Part shown: piece by piece, positions 51,201 through 64,000 of the stretch
Position numbering within the stretch: the first letter of the stretch is position 1
Layout: each line of letters begins with the position of its first letter
Assembly: GCF_030269925.1 (NCBI RefSeq)
Contig: NC_085135.1
Span: 10,106,753 to 10,170,752 of the forward strand
Direction: 5' to 3'
Origin: Bombyx mori
Lineage: Eukaryota > Arthropoda > Insecta > Lepidoptera > Bombycidae
DNA length: 64,000 nucleotides
Notes under the pieces: generated by a model
What the model was told of the DNA's origin: nothing
Seen by the model: only the letters and a program-made list of their open reading frames with translations
The model's database searches: none
Position numbers and translations under genes: made by a program

Positions 51201-54200
51201 AATATTATAAAGAGGAAAGATTTGTTTATTTGTTTGTTTCGAATAGGCTTCCAAACTACTGAACCGATTTGAAAAATTCTTTCACTGTTTAGGAGCTACA
51301 GTATTTCCGAGTGACATAGGCTATAATATTTTTTGAAAAAAGTTAGGGATCCTTACTAAAACTCCAATAATGTAACCCAAGGTGTAAAAAAATCACCTAA
51401 AATATTCTTTACATCGCATGCCTTGCGAAAACTATTTACGATAGAATAAAGTAATCTATACTAATATTATAAAGAGGAAAGATTGTTTGTTTGGTTCTTT
51501 GTTTTGAATAGGCCTTGAAACTACTGAACCGATTTGAAAAATTATTTCACTGTTTAGGAGCTCCAGTATTTCCGAGTGACATAGGTTATGTTATTTTTTG
51601 AAAAAAGTTAGGGATCTTTACTAAAACTCCAATAATGTAAACCAAGGTGTAAAAAAATCACCTAAAATATTCTTTACATCGCATGCCCTGCGAAAACTAG
51701 TGATGAAAGAATAAAGCAATCTATACTTCTATACTAATATTATAAAGAGGAACGATTTGTTTGTTTGTTTCTTTGTTTTGAATAGGCCTTGAAACTACTG
51801 AACCGATTTGAAAAATTATTTCACTGTTAAGGAGCTCCAGTATTTCCGAGTGACATAGGTTATATTATTTTTTGAAAAAAGTTAGGGATCTTTACTAAAA
51901 CTCCAAAAATGTAAACCAAGGTGTAAAAAAATCACCTAAAATATTCTTTACATCGCATGCCCTGCGAAAACTAGTGATGAAAGAATAAAGCAATCTATAC
52001 TTCTATACTAATATTATAAAGAGGAAATATTTGTTTGTTTGGTTCTTTGTTTTGAATAGGCCTTGAAACTACTGAACCGATTTGAAAAATTATTTCACTT
52101 TTAAGGAGCTCCAGTATTTCGAGTGACATAGGTTATATTATTTTTTGAAAAAAGTTAGGGATCCTTACTAAAACTCCAATAATGTAAACCAAGGTGTAAA
52201 AAATTCACCTAAAATATTCTTTACATCGCATGCCCTGCGAAAACTAGTGATGAAAGAATAAAGCAATCTATACTTCTATACTAATATTATAAAGAGGAAC
52301 GATTTGTTTGTTTGTTTCTTTGTTTTGAATAGGCCTTGAAACTACTGAACCGATTTGAAAAATTATTTCACTGTTAAGGAGCTCCAGTATTTCCGAGTGA
52401 CATAGGTTATATTATTTTTTGAAAAAAGTTAGGGATCTTTACTAAAACTCCAATAATGTAAACCAATGTGTAAAAAAATCACCTAAAATATTCTTTACAT
52501 CGCATGCCTTGCGAAAACTATTTACGATAGAATAAAATAATCTATACTAATATTATAAAGAGGAACGATTTGTTTGTTTGGTTCTTTGTTTTGAATAGGC
52601 TTTGAAACTACTGAACCGATTTGAAAAATTCTTTCACTGTTTAGGAGCTCCAGTATTTCCGAGTGACATAGGCTATCTTATTTTCTGAAAAAAATTAGGG
52701 ATACTTACTAAAACTCCAATAATGTAAACCCAAGGTGTAAAAAAATCACCTAAAATATTCTTTACATCGCATGCCCTGCGAAAACTATTGATGAAAGAAT
52801 AAAGTAATCTATACTTCTATACTAATATTATAAATAGGAAAGATTTGTTTGTTTGTTTGTTTCGAATAGGCTTCCAAACTACTGAACCGATTTGAAAAAT
52901 TCTTTCACTGTTTAGGAGCTACAGTATTTCCGAGTGACATAGGCTATCTTATTTTCTGAAAAAAGTTAGGGATCCTTACTAAAACTCCAATAATGCAACC
53001 CAAGGTGTAAAAAAATCACCTAAAATATTCTTTACATCGCATGCCTTGCGAAAACTATTTACGATAGAATAAAGTAATCTATACTAATATTATAAAGAGG
53101 AAAGATTTGTTTGTTTGTTTCTTTGTTTTGAATAGGCTTTGAAACTACTGAACCGATTTGAAAAATTCTTTCACTGTTTAGGAGCTCCAGTATTTCCGAG
53201 TGACATAGGCTATAATATTTTTTGAAAAAAGTTAGGGATCCTTACTAAAACTCCAATAATGTAACCCAAGGTGTAAAAAAATCACCTAAAATATTCTTTA
53301 CATCGCATGCCTTGCGAAAACTATTTACGATAGAATAAAGTAATCTATACTAATATTATAAATAGGAAAGATTTGTTTGTTTGTTTGTTTCGAATAGGCT
53401 TCCAAACTACTGAACCGATTTGAAAAATTCTTTCACTGTTTAGGAGCTACAGTATTTCCGAGTGACATAGGCTATCTTATTTTCTGAAAAAAGTTAGGGA
53501 TCCTTACTAAAACTCCAATAATGCAACCCAAGGTGTAAAAAAATCACCTAAAATATTCTTTACATCGCATGCCTTGCGAAAACTATTTACGATAGAATAA
53601 AGTAATCTATACTAATATTATAAAGAGGAAAGATTTGTTTGTTTGTTTCTTTGTTTTGAATAGGCTTTGAAACTACTGAACCGATTTGAAAAATTCTTTC
53701 ACTGTTTAGGAGCTCCAGTATTTCCGAGTGACATAGGCTATCTTATTTTCTGAAAAAAGTTAGGGATACTTACTAAAACTCCAATAATGTAAACCCAAGG
53801 TGTAAAAAAATCACCTAAAATATTCTTTACATCGCATGCCCTGCGAAAACTATTGATGAAAGAATAAAGTAATCTATACTTCTATACTAATATTATAAAT
53901 AGGAAAGATTTGTTTGTTTGTTTGTTTCGAATAGGCTTCCAAACTACTGAACCGATTTGAAAAATTCTTTCACTGTTTAGGAGCTACAGTATTTCCGAGT
54001 GACATAGGCTATCTTATTTTCTGAAAAAAGTTAGGGATCCTTACTAAAACTCCAATAATGCAACCCAAGGTGTAAAAAAATCACCTAAAATATTCTTTAC
54101 ATCGCATGCCTTGCGAAAACTATTTACGATAGAATAAAGTAATCTATACTAATATTATAAAGAGGAAAGATTTGTTTGTTTGTTTCTTTGTTTTGAATAG

Positions 54201-57200
54201 GCTTTGAAACTACTGAACCGATTTGAAAAATTCTTTCACTGTTTAGGAGCTCCAGTATTTCCGAGTGACATAGGCTATCTTATTTTCTGAAAAAAGTTAG
54301 GGATACTTACTAAAACTCCAATAATGTAACCCAAGGTGTAAGAAAATCACCTAAAATATTCTTTATATTGCGTGCGCTGCGAAAACTGTTGATGATAGAA
54401 TAAAGTAATCTACATCTACACTAATATTATAAAGAGGAAAGATTTGTTTATTTGTTTGTTTCGAATAGGCTTCCAAACTACTGAACCGATTTGAAAAATT
54501 CTTTCACTGTTTAGGAGCTACAGTATTTCCGAGTGACATAGGCTATAATATTTTTTGAAAAAAGTTAGGGATCCTTACTAAAACTCCAATAATGTAACCC
54601 AAGGTGTAAAAAAATCACCTAAAATATTCTTTACATCGCATGCCTTGCGAAAACTATTTACGATAGAATAAAGTAATCTATACTAATATTATAAAGAGGA
54701 AAGATTGTTTGTTTGGTTCTTTGTTTTGAATAGGCCTTGAAACTACTGAACCGATTTGAAAAATTATTTCACTGTTTAGGAGCTCCAGTATTTCCGAGTG
54801 ACATAGGTTATGTTATTTTTTGAAAAAAGTTAGGGATCTTTACTAAAACTCCAATAATGTAAACCAAGGTGTAAAAAAATCACCTAAAATATTCTTTACA
54901 TCGCATGCCCTGCGAAAACTAGTGATGAAAGAATAAAGCAATCTATACTTCTATACTAATATTATAAAGAGGAACGATTTGTTTGTTTGTTTCTTTGTTT
55001 TGAATAGGCCTTGAAACTACTGAACCGATTTGAAAAATTATTTCACTGTTAAGGAGCTCCAGTATTTCCGAGTGACATAGGTTATATTATTTTTTGAAAA
55101 AAGTTAGGGATCTTTACTAAAACTCCAAAAATGTAAACCAAGGTGTAAAAAAATCACCTAAAATATTCTTTACATCGCATGCCCTGCGAAAACTAGTGAT
55201 GAAAGAATAAAGCAATCTATACTTCTATACTAATATTATAAAGAGGAAATATTTGTTTGTTTGGTTCTTTGTTTTGAATAGGCCTTGAAACTACTGAACC
55301 GATTTGAAAAATTATTTCACTTTTAAGGAGCTCCAGTATTTCGAGTGACATAGGTTATATTATTTTTTGAAAAAAGTTAGGGATCCTTACTAAAACTCCA
55401 ATAATGTAAACCAAGGTGTAAAAAATTCACCTAAAATATTCTTTACATCGCATGCCCTGCGAAAACTAGTGATGAAAGAATAAAGCAATCTATACTTCTA
55501 TACTAATATTATAAAGAGGAACGATTTGTTTGTTTGTTTCTTTGTTTTGAATAGGCCTTGAAACTACTGAACCGATTTGAAAAATTATTTCACTGTTAAG
55601 GAGCTCCAGTATTTCCGAGTGACATAGGTTATATTATTTTTTGAAAAAAGTTAGGGATCTTTACTAAAACTCCAATAATGTAAACCAATGTGTAAAAAAA
55701 TCACCTAAAATATTCTTTACATCGCATGCCTTGCGAAAACTATTTACGATAGAATAAAATAATCTATACTAATATTATAAAGAGGAACGATTTGTTTGTT
55801 TGTTTCTTTGTTTTGAATAGGCTTTGAAACTACTGAACCGATTTGAAAAATTCTTTCACTGTTTAGGAGCTCCAGTATTTCCGAGTGACATAGGCTATCT
55901 TATTTTCTGAAAAAAGTTAGGGATACTTACTAAAACTCCAATAATGTAAACCCAAGGTGTAAAAAAATCACCTAAAATATTCTTTACATCGCATGCCCTG
56001 CGAAAACTATTGATGAAAGAATAAAGTAATCTATACTTCTATACTAATATTATAAATAGGAAAGATTTGTTTGTTTGTTTGTTTCGAATAGGCTTCCAAA
56101 CTACTGAACCGATTTGAAAAATTCTTTCACTGTTTAGGAGCTACAGTATTTCCGAGTGACATAGGCTATCTTATTTTCTGAAAAAAGTTAGGGATCCTTA
56201 CTAAAACTCCAATAATGCAACCCAAGGTGTAAAAAAATCACCTAAAATATTCTTTACATCGCATGCCTTGCGAAAACTATTTACGATAGAATAAAGTAAT
56301 CTATACTAATATTATAAAGAGGAAAGATTTGTTTGTTTGTTTCTTTGTTTTGAATAGGCTTTGAAACTACTGAACCGATTTGAAAAATTCTTTCACTGTT
56401 TAGGAGCTCCAGTATTTCCGAGTGACATAGGCTATCTTATTTTCTGAAAAAAGTTAGGGATACTTACTAAAACTCCAATAATGTAACCCAAGGTGTAAGA
56501 AAATCACCTAAAATATTCTTTATATTGCGTGCGCTGCGAAAACTGTTGATGATAGAATAAAGTAATCTACATCTACACTAATATTATAAAGAGGAAAGAT
56601 TTGTTTATTTGTTTGTTTCGAATAGGCTTCCAAACTACTGAACCGATTTGAAAAATTCTTTCACTGTTTAGGAGCTACAGTATTTCCGAGTGACATAGGC
56701 TATAATATTTTTTGAAAAAAGTTAGGGATCCTTACTAAAACTCCAATAATGTAACCCAAGGTGTAAAAAAATCACCTAAAATATTCTTTACATCGCATGC
56801 CTTGCGAAAACTATTTACGATAGAATAAAGTAATCTATACTAATATTATAAAGAGGAAAGATTGTTTGTGTGGTTCTTTGTTTTGAATAGGCCTTGAAAC
56901 TACTGAACCGATTTGAAAAATTATTTCACTGTTTAGGAGCTCCAGTATTTCCGAGTGACATAGGTTATGTTATTTTTTGAAAAAAGTTAGGGATCTTTAC
57001 TAAAACTCCAATAATGTAAACCAAGGTGTAAAAAAATCACCTAAAATATTCTTTACATCGCATGCCCTGCGAAAACTAGTGATGAAAGAATAAAGCAATC
57101 TATACTTCTATACTAATATTATAAAGAGGAACGATTTGTTTGTTTGTTTCTTTGTTTTGAATAGGCCTTGAAACTACTGAACCGATTTGAAAAATTATTT

Positions 57201-57938
57201 CACTGTTAAGGAGCTCCAGTATTTCCGAGTGACATAGGTTATATTATTTTTTGAAAAAAGTTAGGGATCTTTACTAAAACTCCAAAAATGTAAACCAAGG
57301 TGTAAAAAAATCACCTAAAATATTCTTTACATCGCATGCCCTGCGAAAACTAGTGATGAAAGAATAAAGCAATCTATACTTCTATACTAATATTATAAAG
57401 AGGAAATATTTGTTTGTTTGGTTCTTTGTTTTGAATAGGCCTTGAAACTACTGAACCGATTTGAAAAATTATTTCACTTTTAAGGAGCTCCAGTATTTCG
57501 AGTGACATAGGTTATATTATTTTTTGAAAAAAGTTAGGGATCCTTACTAAAACTCCAATAATGTAAACCAAGGTGTAAAAAATTCACCTAAAATATTCTT
57601 TACATCGCATGCCCTGCGAAAACTAGTGATGAAAGAATAAAGCAATCTATACTTCTATACTAATATTATAAAGAGGAACGATTTGTTTGTTTGTTTCTTT
57701 GTTTTGAATAGGCCTTGAAACTACTGAACCGATTTGAAAAATTATTTCACTGTTAAGGAGCTCCAGTATTTCCGAGTGACATAGGTTATATTATTTTTTG
57801 AAAAAAGTTAGGGATCTTTACTAAAACTCCAATAATGTAAACCAATGTGTAAAAAAATCACCTAAAATATTCTTTACATCGCATGCCTTGCGAAAACTAT
57901 TTACGATAGAATAAAATAATCTATACTAATATTATAAA
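48246..57938 (+). repeat. Higher-order repeat, 2157-bp period
   Basis: Distinctive monomers recur at exactly 2157 bp: 48246/50403, 48521/50678, 48783/50940, 49055/51212, 49317/51474, and 54434/56591, 54696/56853, 55782/57939. Four repeats are visible from 48246, 50403, 52560 and 55782; the third is expanded by 1065 bp (about four monomers). Copies differ by rare single bases. Confidence 0.9.
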
Positions 57939-60900
57939 GAGGAACGATTTGTTTGTTTGTTTCTTTGTTTTGAATAGGCTTTGAAACTACTGAACCGATT
58001 TGAAAAATTCTTTCACTGTTTAGGAGCTCCAGTATTTCCGAGTGACATAGGCTATCTTATTTTCTGAAAAAAATTAGGGATACTTACTAAAACTCCAATA
58101 ATGTAAACCCAAGGTGTAAAAAAATCACCTAAAATATTCTTTACATCGCATGCCCTGCGAAAACTATTGATGAAAGAATAAAGTAATCTATACTTCTATA
58201 CTAATATTATAAATAGGAAAGATTTGTTTGTTTGTTTGTTTCGAATAGGCTTCCAAACTACTGAACCGATTTGAAAAATTCTTTCACTGTTTAGGAGCTA
58301 CAGTATTTCCGAGTGACATAGGCTATCTTATTTTCTGAAAAAAGTTAGGGATCCTTACTAAAACTCCAATAATGCAACCCAAGGTGTAAAAAAATCACCT
58401 AAAATATTCTTTACATCGCATGCCTTGCGAAAACTATTTACGATAGAATAAAGTAATCTATACTAATATTATAAAGAGGAAAGATTTGTTTGTTTGTTTC
58501 TTTGTTTTGAATAGGCTTTGAAACTACTGAACCGATTTGAAAAATTCTTTCACTGTTTAGGAGCTCCAGTATTTCCGAGTGACATAGGCTATCTTATTTT
58601 CTGAAAAAAGTTAGGGATACTTACTAAAACTCCAATAATGTAACCCAAGGTGTAAGAAAATCACCTAAAATATTCTTTATATCGCGTGCGCTGCGAAAAC
58701 TGTTGATGATAGAATAAAGTAATCTACATCTACACTAATATTATAAAGAGGAAAGATTTGTTTGTTTGTTTGTTTCGAATAGGCTTCCAAACTACTAAAC
58801 CGATTTGAAAAAATCTTTCACTGTTTAGGAGCTACAGTATTTCCGAGTGACATAGGCTATCTTATTTTCTGAAAAAAGTTAGGGATCCTACTAAAACTCC
58901 AATAATGTAACCCAAGGTGTAAGAAAATCACCTAAAATATTCTTTATATCGCGTGCGCTGCGAAAACTGTTGATGATAGAATAAAGTAATCTACATCTAC
59001 ACTAATATTATAAAGAGGAAAGATTTGTTTGATTGTTTGTTTCGAATAGGCTTTGAAACTACTGAACCGATTTGAAAAATTCTTTCACTGTTTAGGAGCT
59101 ACAGTATTTCCGAGTGACATAGGCTATCTTATTTTCTGAAAAAAATTAGGGATACTTACTAAAACTCCAATAATGTAACCCAAGGTGTAAAAAAATCACC
59201 TAAAATATTCTTTACATCGCATGCCTTGCGAAAACTATTTACGATAGAATAAAGTAATCTATACTAATATTATAAAGGGGAAAGATTGTTTGTTTGGTTC
59301 TTTGTTTTGAATAGGCCTTGAAACTACTGAACCGATTTGAAAAATTATTTCACTTTTAAGGAGCTCCAGTATTTCCGAGTGACATAGGTTATGTTATTTT
59401 CTGAAAAAAATTAGGGATACTTACTAAAACTCCAATAATGTAACCCAAGGTGTAAAAAAATCACCTAAAATATTCTTTACATCGCATGCCTTGCGAAAAC
59501 TATTTACGATAGAATAAAGTAATCTATACTAATATTATAAAGAGGAAAGATTGTTTATTTGGTTCTTTGTTTTGAATAGGCCTTGAAACTACTGAACCGA
59601 TTTGAAAAATTATTTCACTTTTAAGGAGCTCCAGTATTTCCGAGTGACATAGGTTATGTTATTTTTTGAAAAAAGTTAGGGATCTCTACTAAAACTCCAA
59701 TAATGTAAACCAAGGTGTAAAAAAATCACCTAAAATATTCTTTACATCGCATGCCCTGCGAAAACTAGTGATGAAAGAATAAAGCAATCTATACTTCTAT
59801 ACTAATATTATAAAGAGGAACGATTTTTTTGTTTGTTTCTTTGTTTTGAATAGGCCTTGAAACTACTGAACCGATTTGAAAAATTATTTCACTGTTAAGG
59901 AGCTACAGTATTTCCGAGTGACATAGGCTATCTTATTTTCTGAAAAAAGTTAGGGATCCTACTAAAACTCCAATAATGTAACCCAAGGTGTAAGAAAATC
60001 ACCTAAAATATTCTTTATATCGCGTGCGCTGCGAAAACTGTTGATGATAGAATAAAGTAATCTACATCTACACTAATATTATAAAGAGGAAAGATTTGTT
60101 TGTTTGTTTGTTTCGAATAGGCTTTGAAACTACTGAACCGATTTGAAAAATTCTTTCACTGTTTAGGAGCTACAGTATTTCCGAGTGACATAGGCTATCT
60201 TATTTTCTGAAAAAAATTAGGGATACTTACTAAAACTCCAATAATGTAACCCAAGGTGTAAAAAAATCACCTAAAATATTCTTTACATCGCATGCCCTGC
60301 GAAAACTAGTGATGAAAGAATAAAGCAATCTATACTTCTATACTAATATTATAAAGAGGAACGATTTGTTTGTTTGTTTCTTTGTTTTGAATAGGCCTTG
60401 AAACTACTGAACCGATTTGAAAAATTATTTCACTGTTAAGGAGCTCCAGTATTTCCGAGTGACATAGGTTATATTATTTTTTGAAAAAAGTTAGGGATCT
60501 TTACTAAAACTCCAATAATGTAAACCAAGGTGTAAAAAAATCACCTAAAATATTCTTTACATCGCATGCCCTGCGAAAACTAGTGATGAAAGAATAAAGC
60601 AATCTATACTTCTATACTAATATTATAAAGAGGAACGATTTGTTTGTTTGTTTCTTTGTTTTGAATAGGCTTTGAAACTACTGAACCGATTTGAAAAATT
60701 CTTTCACTGTTAAGGAGCTACAGTATTTCCAAGTGACATAGGCTATCTTATTTTCTGAAAAAAATTAGGGATACTTACTAAAACTCCAATAATGTAACCC
60801 AAGGTGTAAAAAAATCACCTAAAATATTCTTTACATCGCATGCCCTGCGAAAACTATTGATGAAAGAATAAAGTAATCTATACTTCTATACTAATATTAT

Positions 60901-63319
60901 AAATAGGAAAGATTTGTTTGTTTGTTTGTTTCGAATAGGCTTCCAAACTACTGAACCGATTTGAAAAATTCTTTCACTGTTTAGGAGCTACAGTATTTCC
61001 GAGTGACATAGGCTATAACATTTTTTGAAAAAAGTTAGGGATCCTTACTAAAACTCCAATAATGCAACCCAAGGTGTAAAAAAATCACCTAAAATATTCT
61101 TTACATCGCATGCCTTGCGAAAACTATTTACGATAGAATAAAGTAATCTATACTAATATTATAAAGAGGAAAGATTTGTTTGTTTGTTTCTTTGTTTTGA
61201 ATAGGCTTTGAAACTACTGAACCGATTTGAAAAATTCTTTCACTGTTTAGGAGCTCCAGTATTTCCGAGTGACATAGGCTATAATATTTTCTGAAAAAAG
61301 TTAGGGATACTTACTAAAACTCCAATAATGTAACCCAAGGTGTAAGAAAATCACCTAAAATATTCTTTATATCGCGTGCGCTGCGAAAACTGTTGATGAT
61401 AGAATAAAGTAATCTACATCTACACTAATATTATAAAGAGGAAAGATTTGTTTGTTTGTTTGTTTCGAATAGGCTTCCAAACTACTAAACCGATTTGAAA
61501 AAATCTTTCACTGTTTAGGAGCTACAGTATTTCCGAGTGACATAGGCTATCTTATTTTCTGAAAAAAGTTAGGGATCCTACTAAAACTCCAATAATGTAA
61601 CCCAAGGTGTAAGAAAATCACCTAAAATATTCTTTATATCGCGTGCGCTGCGAAAACTGTTGATGATAGAATAAAGTAATCTACATCTACACTAATATTA
61701 TAAAGAGGAAAGATTTGTTTGATTGTTTGTTTCGAATAGGCTTTGAAACTACTGAACCGATTTGAAAAATTCTTTCACTGTTTAGGAGCTACAGTATTTC
61801 CGAGTGACATAGGCTATCTTATTTTCTGAAAAAAATTAGGGATACTTACTAAAACTCCAATAATGTAACCCAAGGTGTAAAAAAATCACCTAAAATATTC
61901 TTTACATCGCATGCCTTGCGAAAACTATTTACGATAGAATAAAGTAATCTATACTAATATTATAAAGAGGAAAGATTGTTTGTTTGGTTCTTTGTTTTGA
62001 ATAGGCCTTGAAACTACTGAACCGATTTGAAAAATTATTTCACTTTTAAGGAGCTCCAGTATTTCCGAGTGACATAGGTTATGTTATTTTCTGAAAAAAA
62101 TTAGGGATACTTACTAAAACTCCAATAATGTAACCCAAGGTGTAAAAAAATCACCTAAAATATTCTTTACATCGCATGCCTTGCGAAAACTATTTACGAT
62201 AGAATAAAGTAATCTATACTAATATTATAAAGAGGAAAGATTGTTTGTTTGGTTCTTTGTTTTGAATAGGCCTTGAAACTACTGAACCGATTTGAAAAAT
62301 TATTTCACTTTTAAGGAGCTCCAGTATTTCCGAGTGACATAGGTTATGTTATTTTTTGAAAAAAGTTAGGGATCTCTACTAAAACTCCAATAATGTAAAC
62401 CAAGGTGTAAAAAAATCACCTAAAATATTCTTTACATCGCATGCCCTGCGAAAACTAGTGATGAAAGAATAAAGCAATCTATACTTCTATACTAATATTA
62501 TAAAGAGGAACGATTTTTTTGTTTGTTTCTTTGTTTTGAATAGGCCTTGAAACTACTGAACCGATTTGAAAAATTATTTCACTGTTAAGGAGCTACAGTA
62601 TTTCCGAGTGACATAGGCTATCTTATTTTCTGAAAAAAGTTAGGGATCCTACTAAAACTCCAATAATGTAACCCAAGGTGTAAGAAAATCACCTAAAATA
62701 TTCTTTATATCGCGTGCGCTGCGAAAACTGTTGATGATAGAATAAAGTAATCTACATCTACACTAATATTATAAAGAGGAAAGATTTGTTTGTTTGTTTG
62801 TTTCGAATAGGCTTTGAAACTACTGAACCGATTTGAAAAATTCTTTCACTGTTTAGGAGCTACAGTATTTCCGAGTGACATAGGCTATCTTATTTTCTGA
62901 AAAAAATTAGGGATACTTACTAAAACTCCAATAATGTAACCCAAGGTGTAAAAAAATCACCTAAAATATTCTTTACATCGCAAGCCCTGCGAAAACTAGT
63001 GATGAAAGAATAAAGCAATCTATACTTCTATACTAATATTATAAAGAGGAACGATTTGTTTGTTTGTTTCTTTGTTTTGAATAGGCTTTGAAACTACTGA
63101 ACCGATTTGAAAAATTCTTTCACTGTTTAGGAGCTACAGTATTTCCGAGTGACATAGGCTATCTTATTTTCTGAAAAAAATTAGGGATACTTACTAAAAC
63201 TCCAATAATGTAACCCAAGGTGTAAAAAAATCACCTAAAATATTCTTTACATCGCATGCCCTGCGAAAACTATTGATGAAAGAATAAAGTAATCTATACT
63301 TCTATACTTATATTATAAA
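57939..63319 (+). repeat. Higher-order repeat, 2690-bp period
   Basis: Landmarks 58214/60904, 58476/61166, 59277/61967 and 60356/63046 are each 2690 bp apart, about ten monomers. It overlaps the end of the 2157-bp block, whose first three monomers it reuses. The second copy lacks one monomer near 63050. Confidence 0.85.
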
Positions 63320-64000
63320 TAGGAAAGATTTGTTTGTTTGTTTGTTTCGAATAGGCTTCCAAACTACTGAACCGATTTGAAAAATTCTTTCACTGTTTAG
63401 GAGCTACAGTATTTCCAAGTGACATAGGCTATAACATTTTTTGAAAAAAGTTAGGGATCCTTACTAAAACTCCAATAATGCAACCCAAGGTGTAAAAAAA
63501 TCACCTAAAATATTCTTTACATCGCATGCCTTGCGAAAACTATTTACGATAGAATAAAGTAATCTATACTAATATTATAAAGAGGAAAGATTTGTTTGTT
63601 TGTTTGTTTCGAATAGGCTTCCAAACTACTGAACCGATTTGAAAAATTCTTTCACTGTTTAGGAGCTCCAGTATTTCCGAGTGACATAGGCTATAATATT
63701 TTTTGAAAAAAGTTAGGGATCCTTACTTACCTTAGTTAGGGATACTCCAATAATGTAACCCAAGGTGTAAAAAAAATCACCTAAAATATTCTTTACATCG
63801 CGTGCCCTGCGAAAACTATTGATGAAAGAATAAAGTAATCTATACTTCTATACTAATATTATAAATAGGAAAGAATTGTTTGTTTGTTTGTTTCGAATAG
63901 GCTTCCAAACTACTGAACCGATTTGAAAAATTCTTTCACTCTTTAGGAGCTACAGTATTTCCGAGTGACATAGGCTATGTTATTTTTTGAAAAAAGTTAG
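63320..64000 (+). repeat. Satellite monomers at window edge
   Basis: Last two to three monomers; one carries a small duplication (CTTACCTTAGTTAGGGATA near 63724) not seen elsewhere. The array continues beyond the window. Confidence 0.85.

Larger units (their letters stand above)
43703..64000 (+). repeat. Helitron-derived satellite array
   Basis: Head-to-tail monomers of 262-275 bp (spacing of the A/TAGGAAAGATTTG landmark), about 65 by estimate, with two R1 insertions. Each monomer begins TCTATACT..AATATTATAAAGAGG, has a GTTTG run, a CGATTTGAAAAATT core, CACCTAAAATATTCTTTACATCGC and ends GAATAAAGTAA. The same unit, in the other orientation, forms the 5' part of the Helitron-like element at 29252-30354. 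No monomer here carries the 3' CTAG terminus. The length difference is mainly an optional ACTTCTAT. The array is open at the window end. Confidence 0.95.

Noticed and set aside
43703..64000. CRISPR-like repeat-spacer array
   Set aside because: Repeats are contiguous 270-bp satellite monomers with no unique spacers; the genome is eukaryotic.

Overview
This window is eukaryotic and almost certainly from a moth close to the silkworm Bombyx. It contains Bm1-type tRNA-derived SINEs, several copies of a GC-rich R1-clade (SART/TRAS-like) LINE, RTE and Jockey/CR1-type LINEs with typical lepidopteran 3' ends, Ty3/Gypsy and BEL/Pao LTR retrotransposons, and a Helitron-derived satellite. I see no host protein-coding gene, rRNA, true tRNA or CRISPR array. 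Family and species names come from memory, not from a search.

From 1 to about 37.6 kb the DNA is one deep nest of transposons. A LINE (LINE-A, minus strand) is cut at 1343 by a Gypsy element (G1, plus). The gag of G1 stops near 3576 and resumes at 35246. Between these points lie a nearly full-length R1-clade LINE (minus, 3637-10809 plus about 32007-32160) and a long Jockey/CR1-type LINE (LINE-B, plus, about 32160-35240). The 5' UTR of the R1 element holds a second Gypsy element (G2, minus, 10810-32002) with short LTRs and a 4-bp target duplication, CCGC. The integrase of G2 is split by a BEL/Pao element (plus, 14802-25450; 198/197-bp LTRs; target duplication CTAAC). The BEL gag is split by a divergent R1-clade copy with a 13-bp target duplication. 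Helitron-like elements sit in the G2 gag and just before the BEL gag. Nesting is six to seven levels deep, and most junctions can be read to the base.

From about 37.6 to 43.7 kb there are remnants: a LINE polyprotein tail, LTRs and gag/pol ends of a third Gypsy family (G3, minus), a CR1-like LINE 3' end with an AATTTG-type tail, and a Bm1 SINE carrying an internal R1 fragment.

From about 43.7 kb to the end is a satellite array of 262-275-bp monomers derived from the 5' part of the same Helitron-like element. It holds an R1-clade insertion that was copied together with its flanks and target duplications (2277-2280-bp period), then higher-order repeats of 2157 bp (about 8 monomers) and 2690 bp (about 10 monomers). 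The array runs off the end of the window.

Almost every coding region is a damaged retroelement ORF. The best preserved are the G2 RT/RNase H (700 codons open), the R1 RT (700 codons open after one stop), the LINE-B RT and a 347-codon C-terminal ORF of the divergent R1 copy. This composition fits a low-recombination, heterochromatic region such as a moth W chromosome or a pericentromeric/subtelomeric block; that location is inference.
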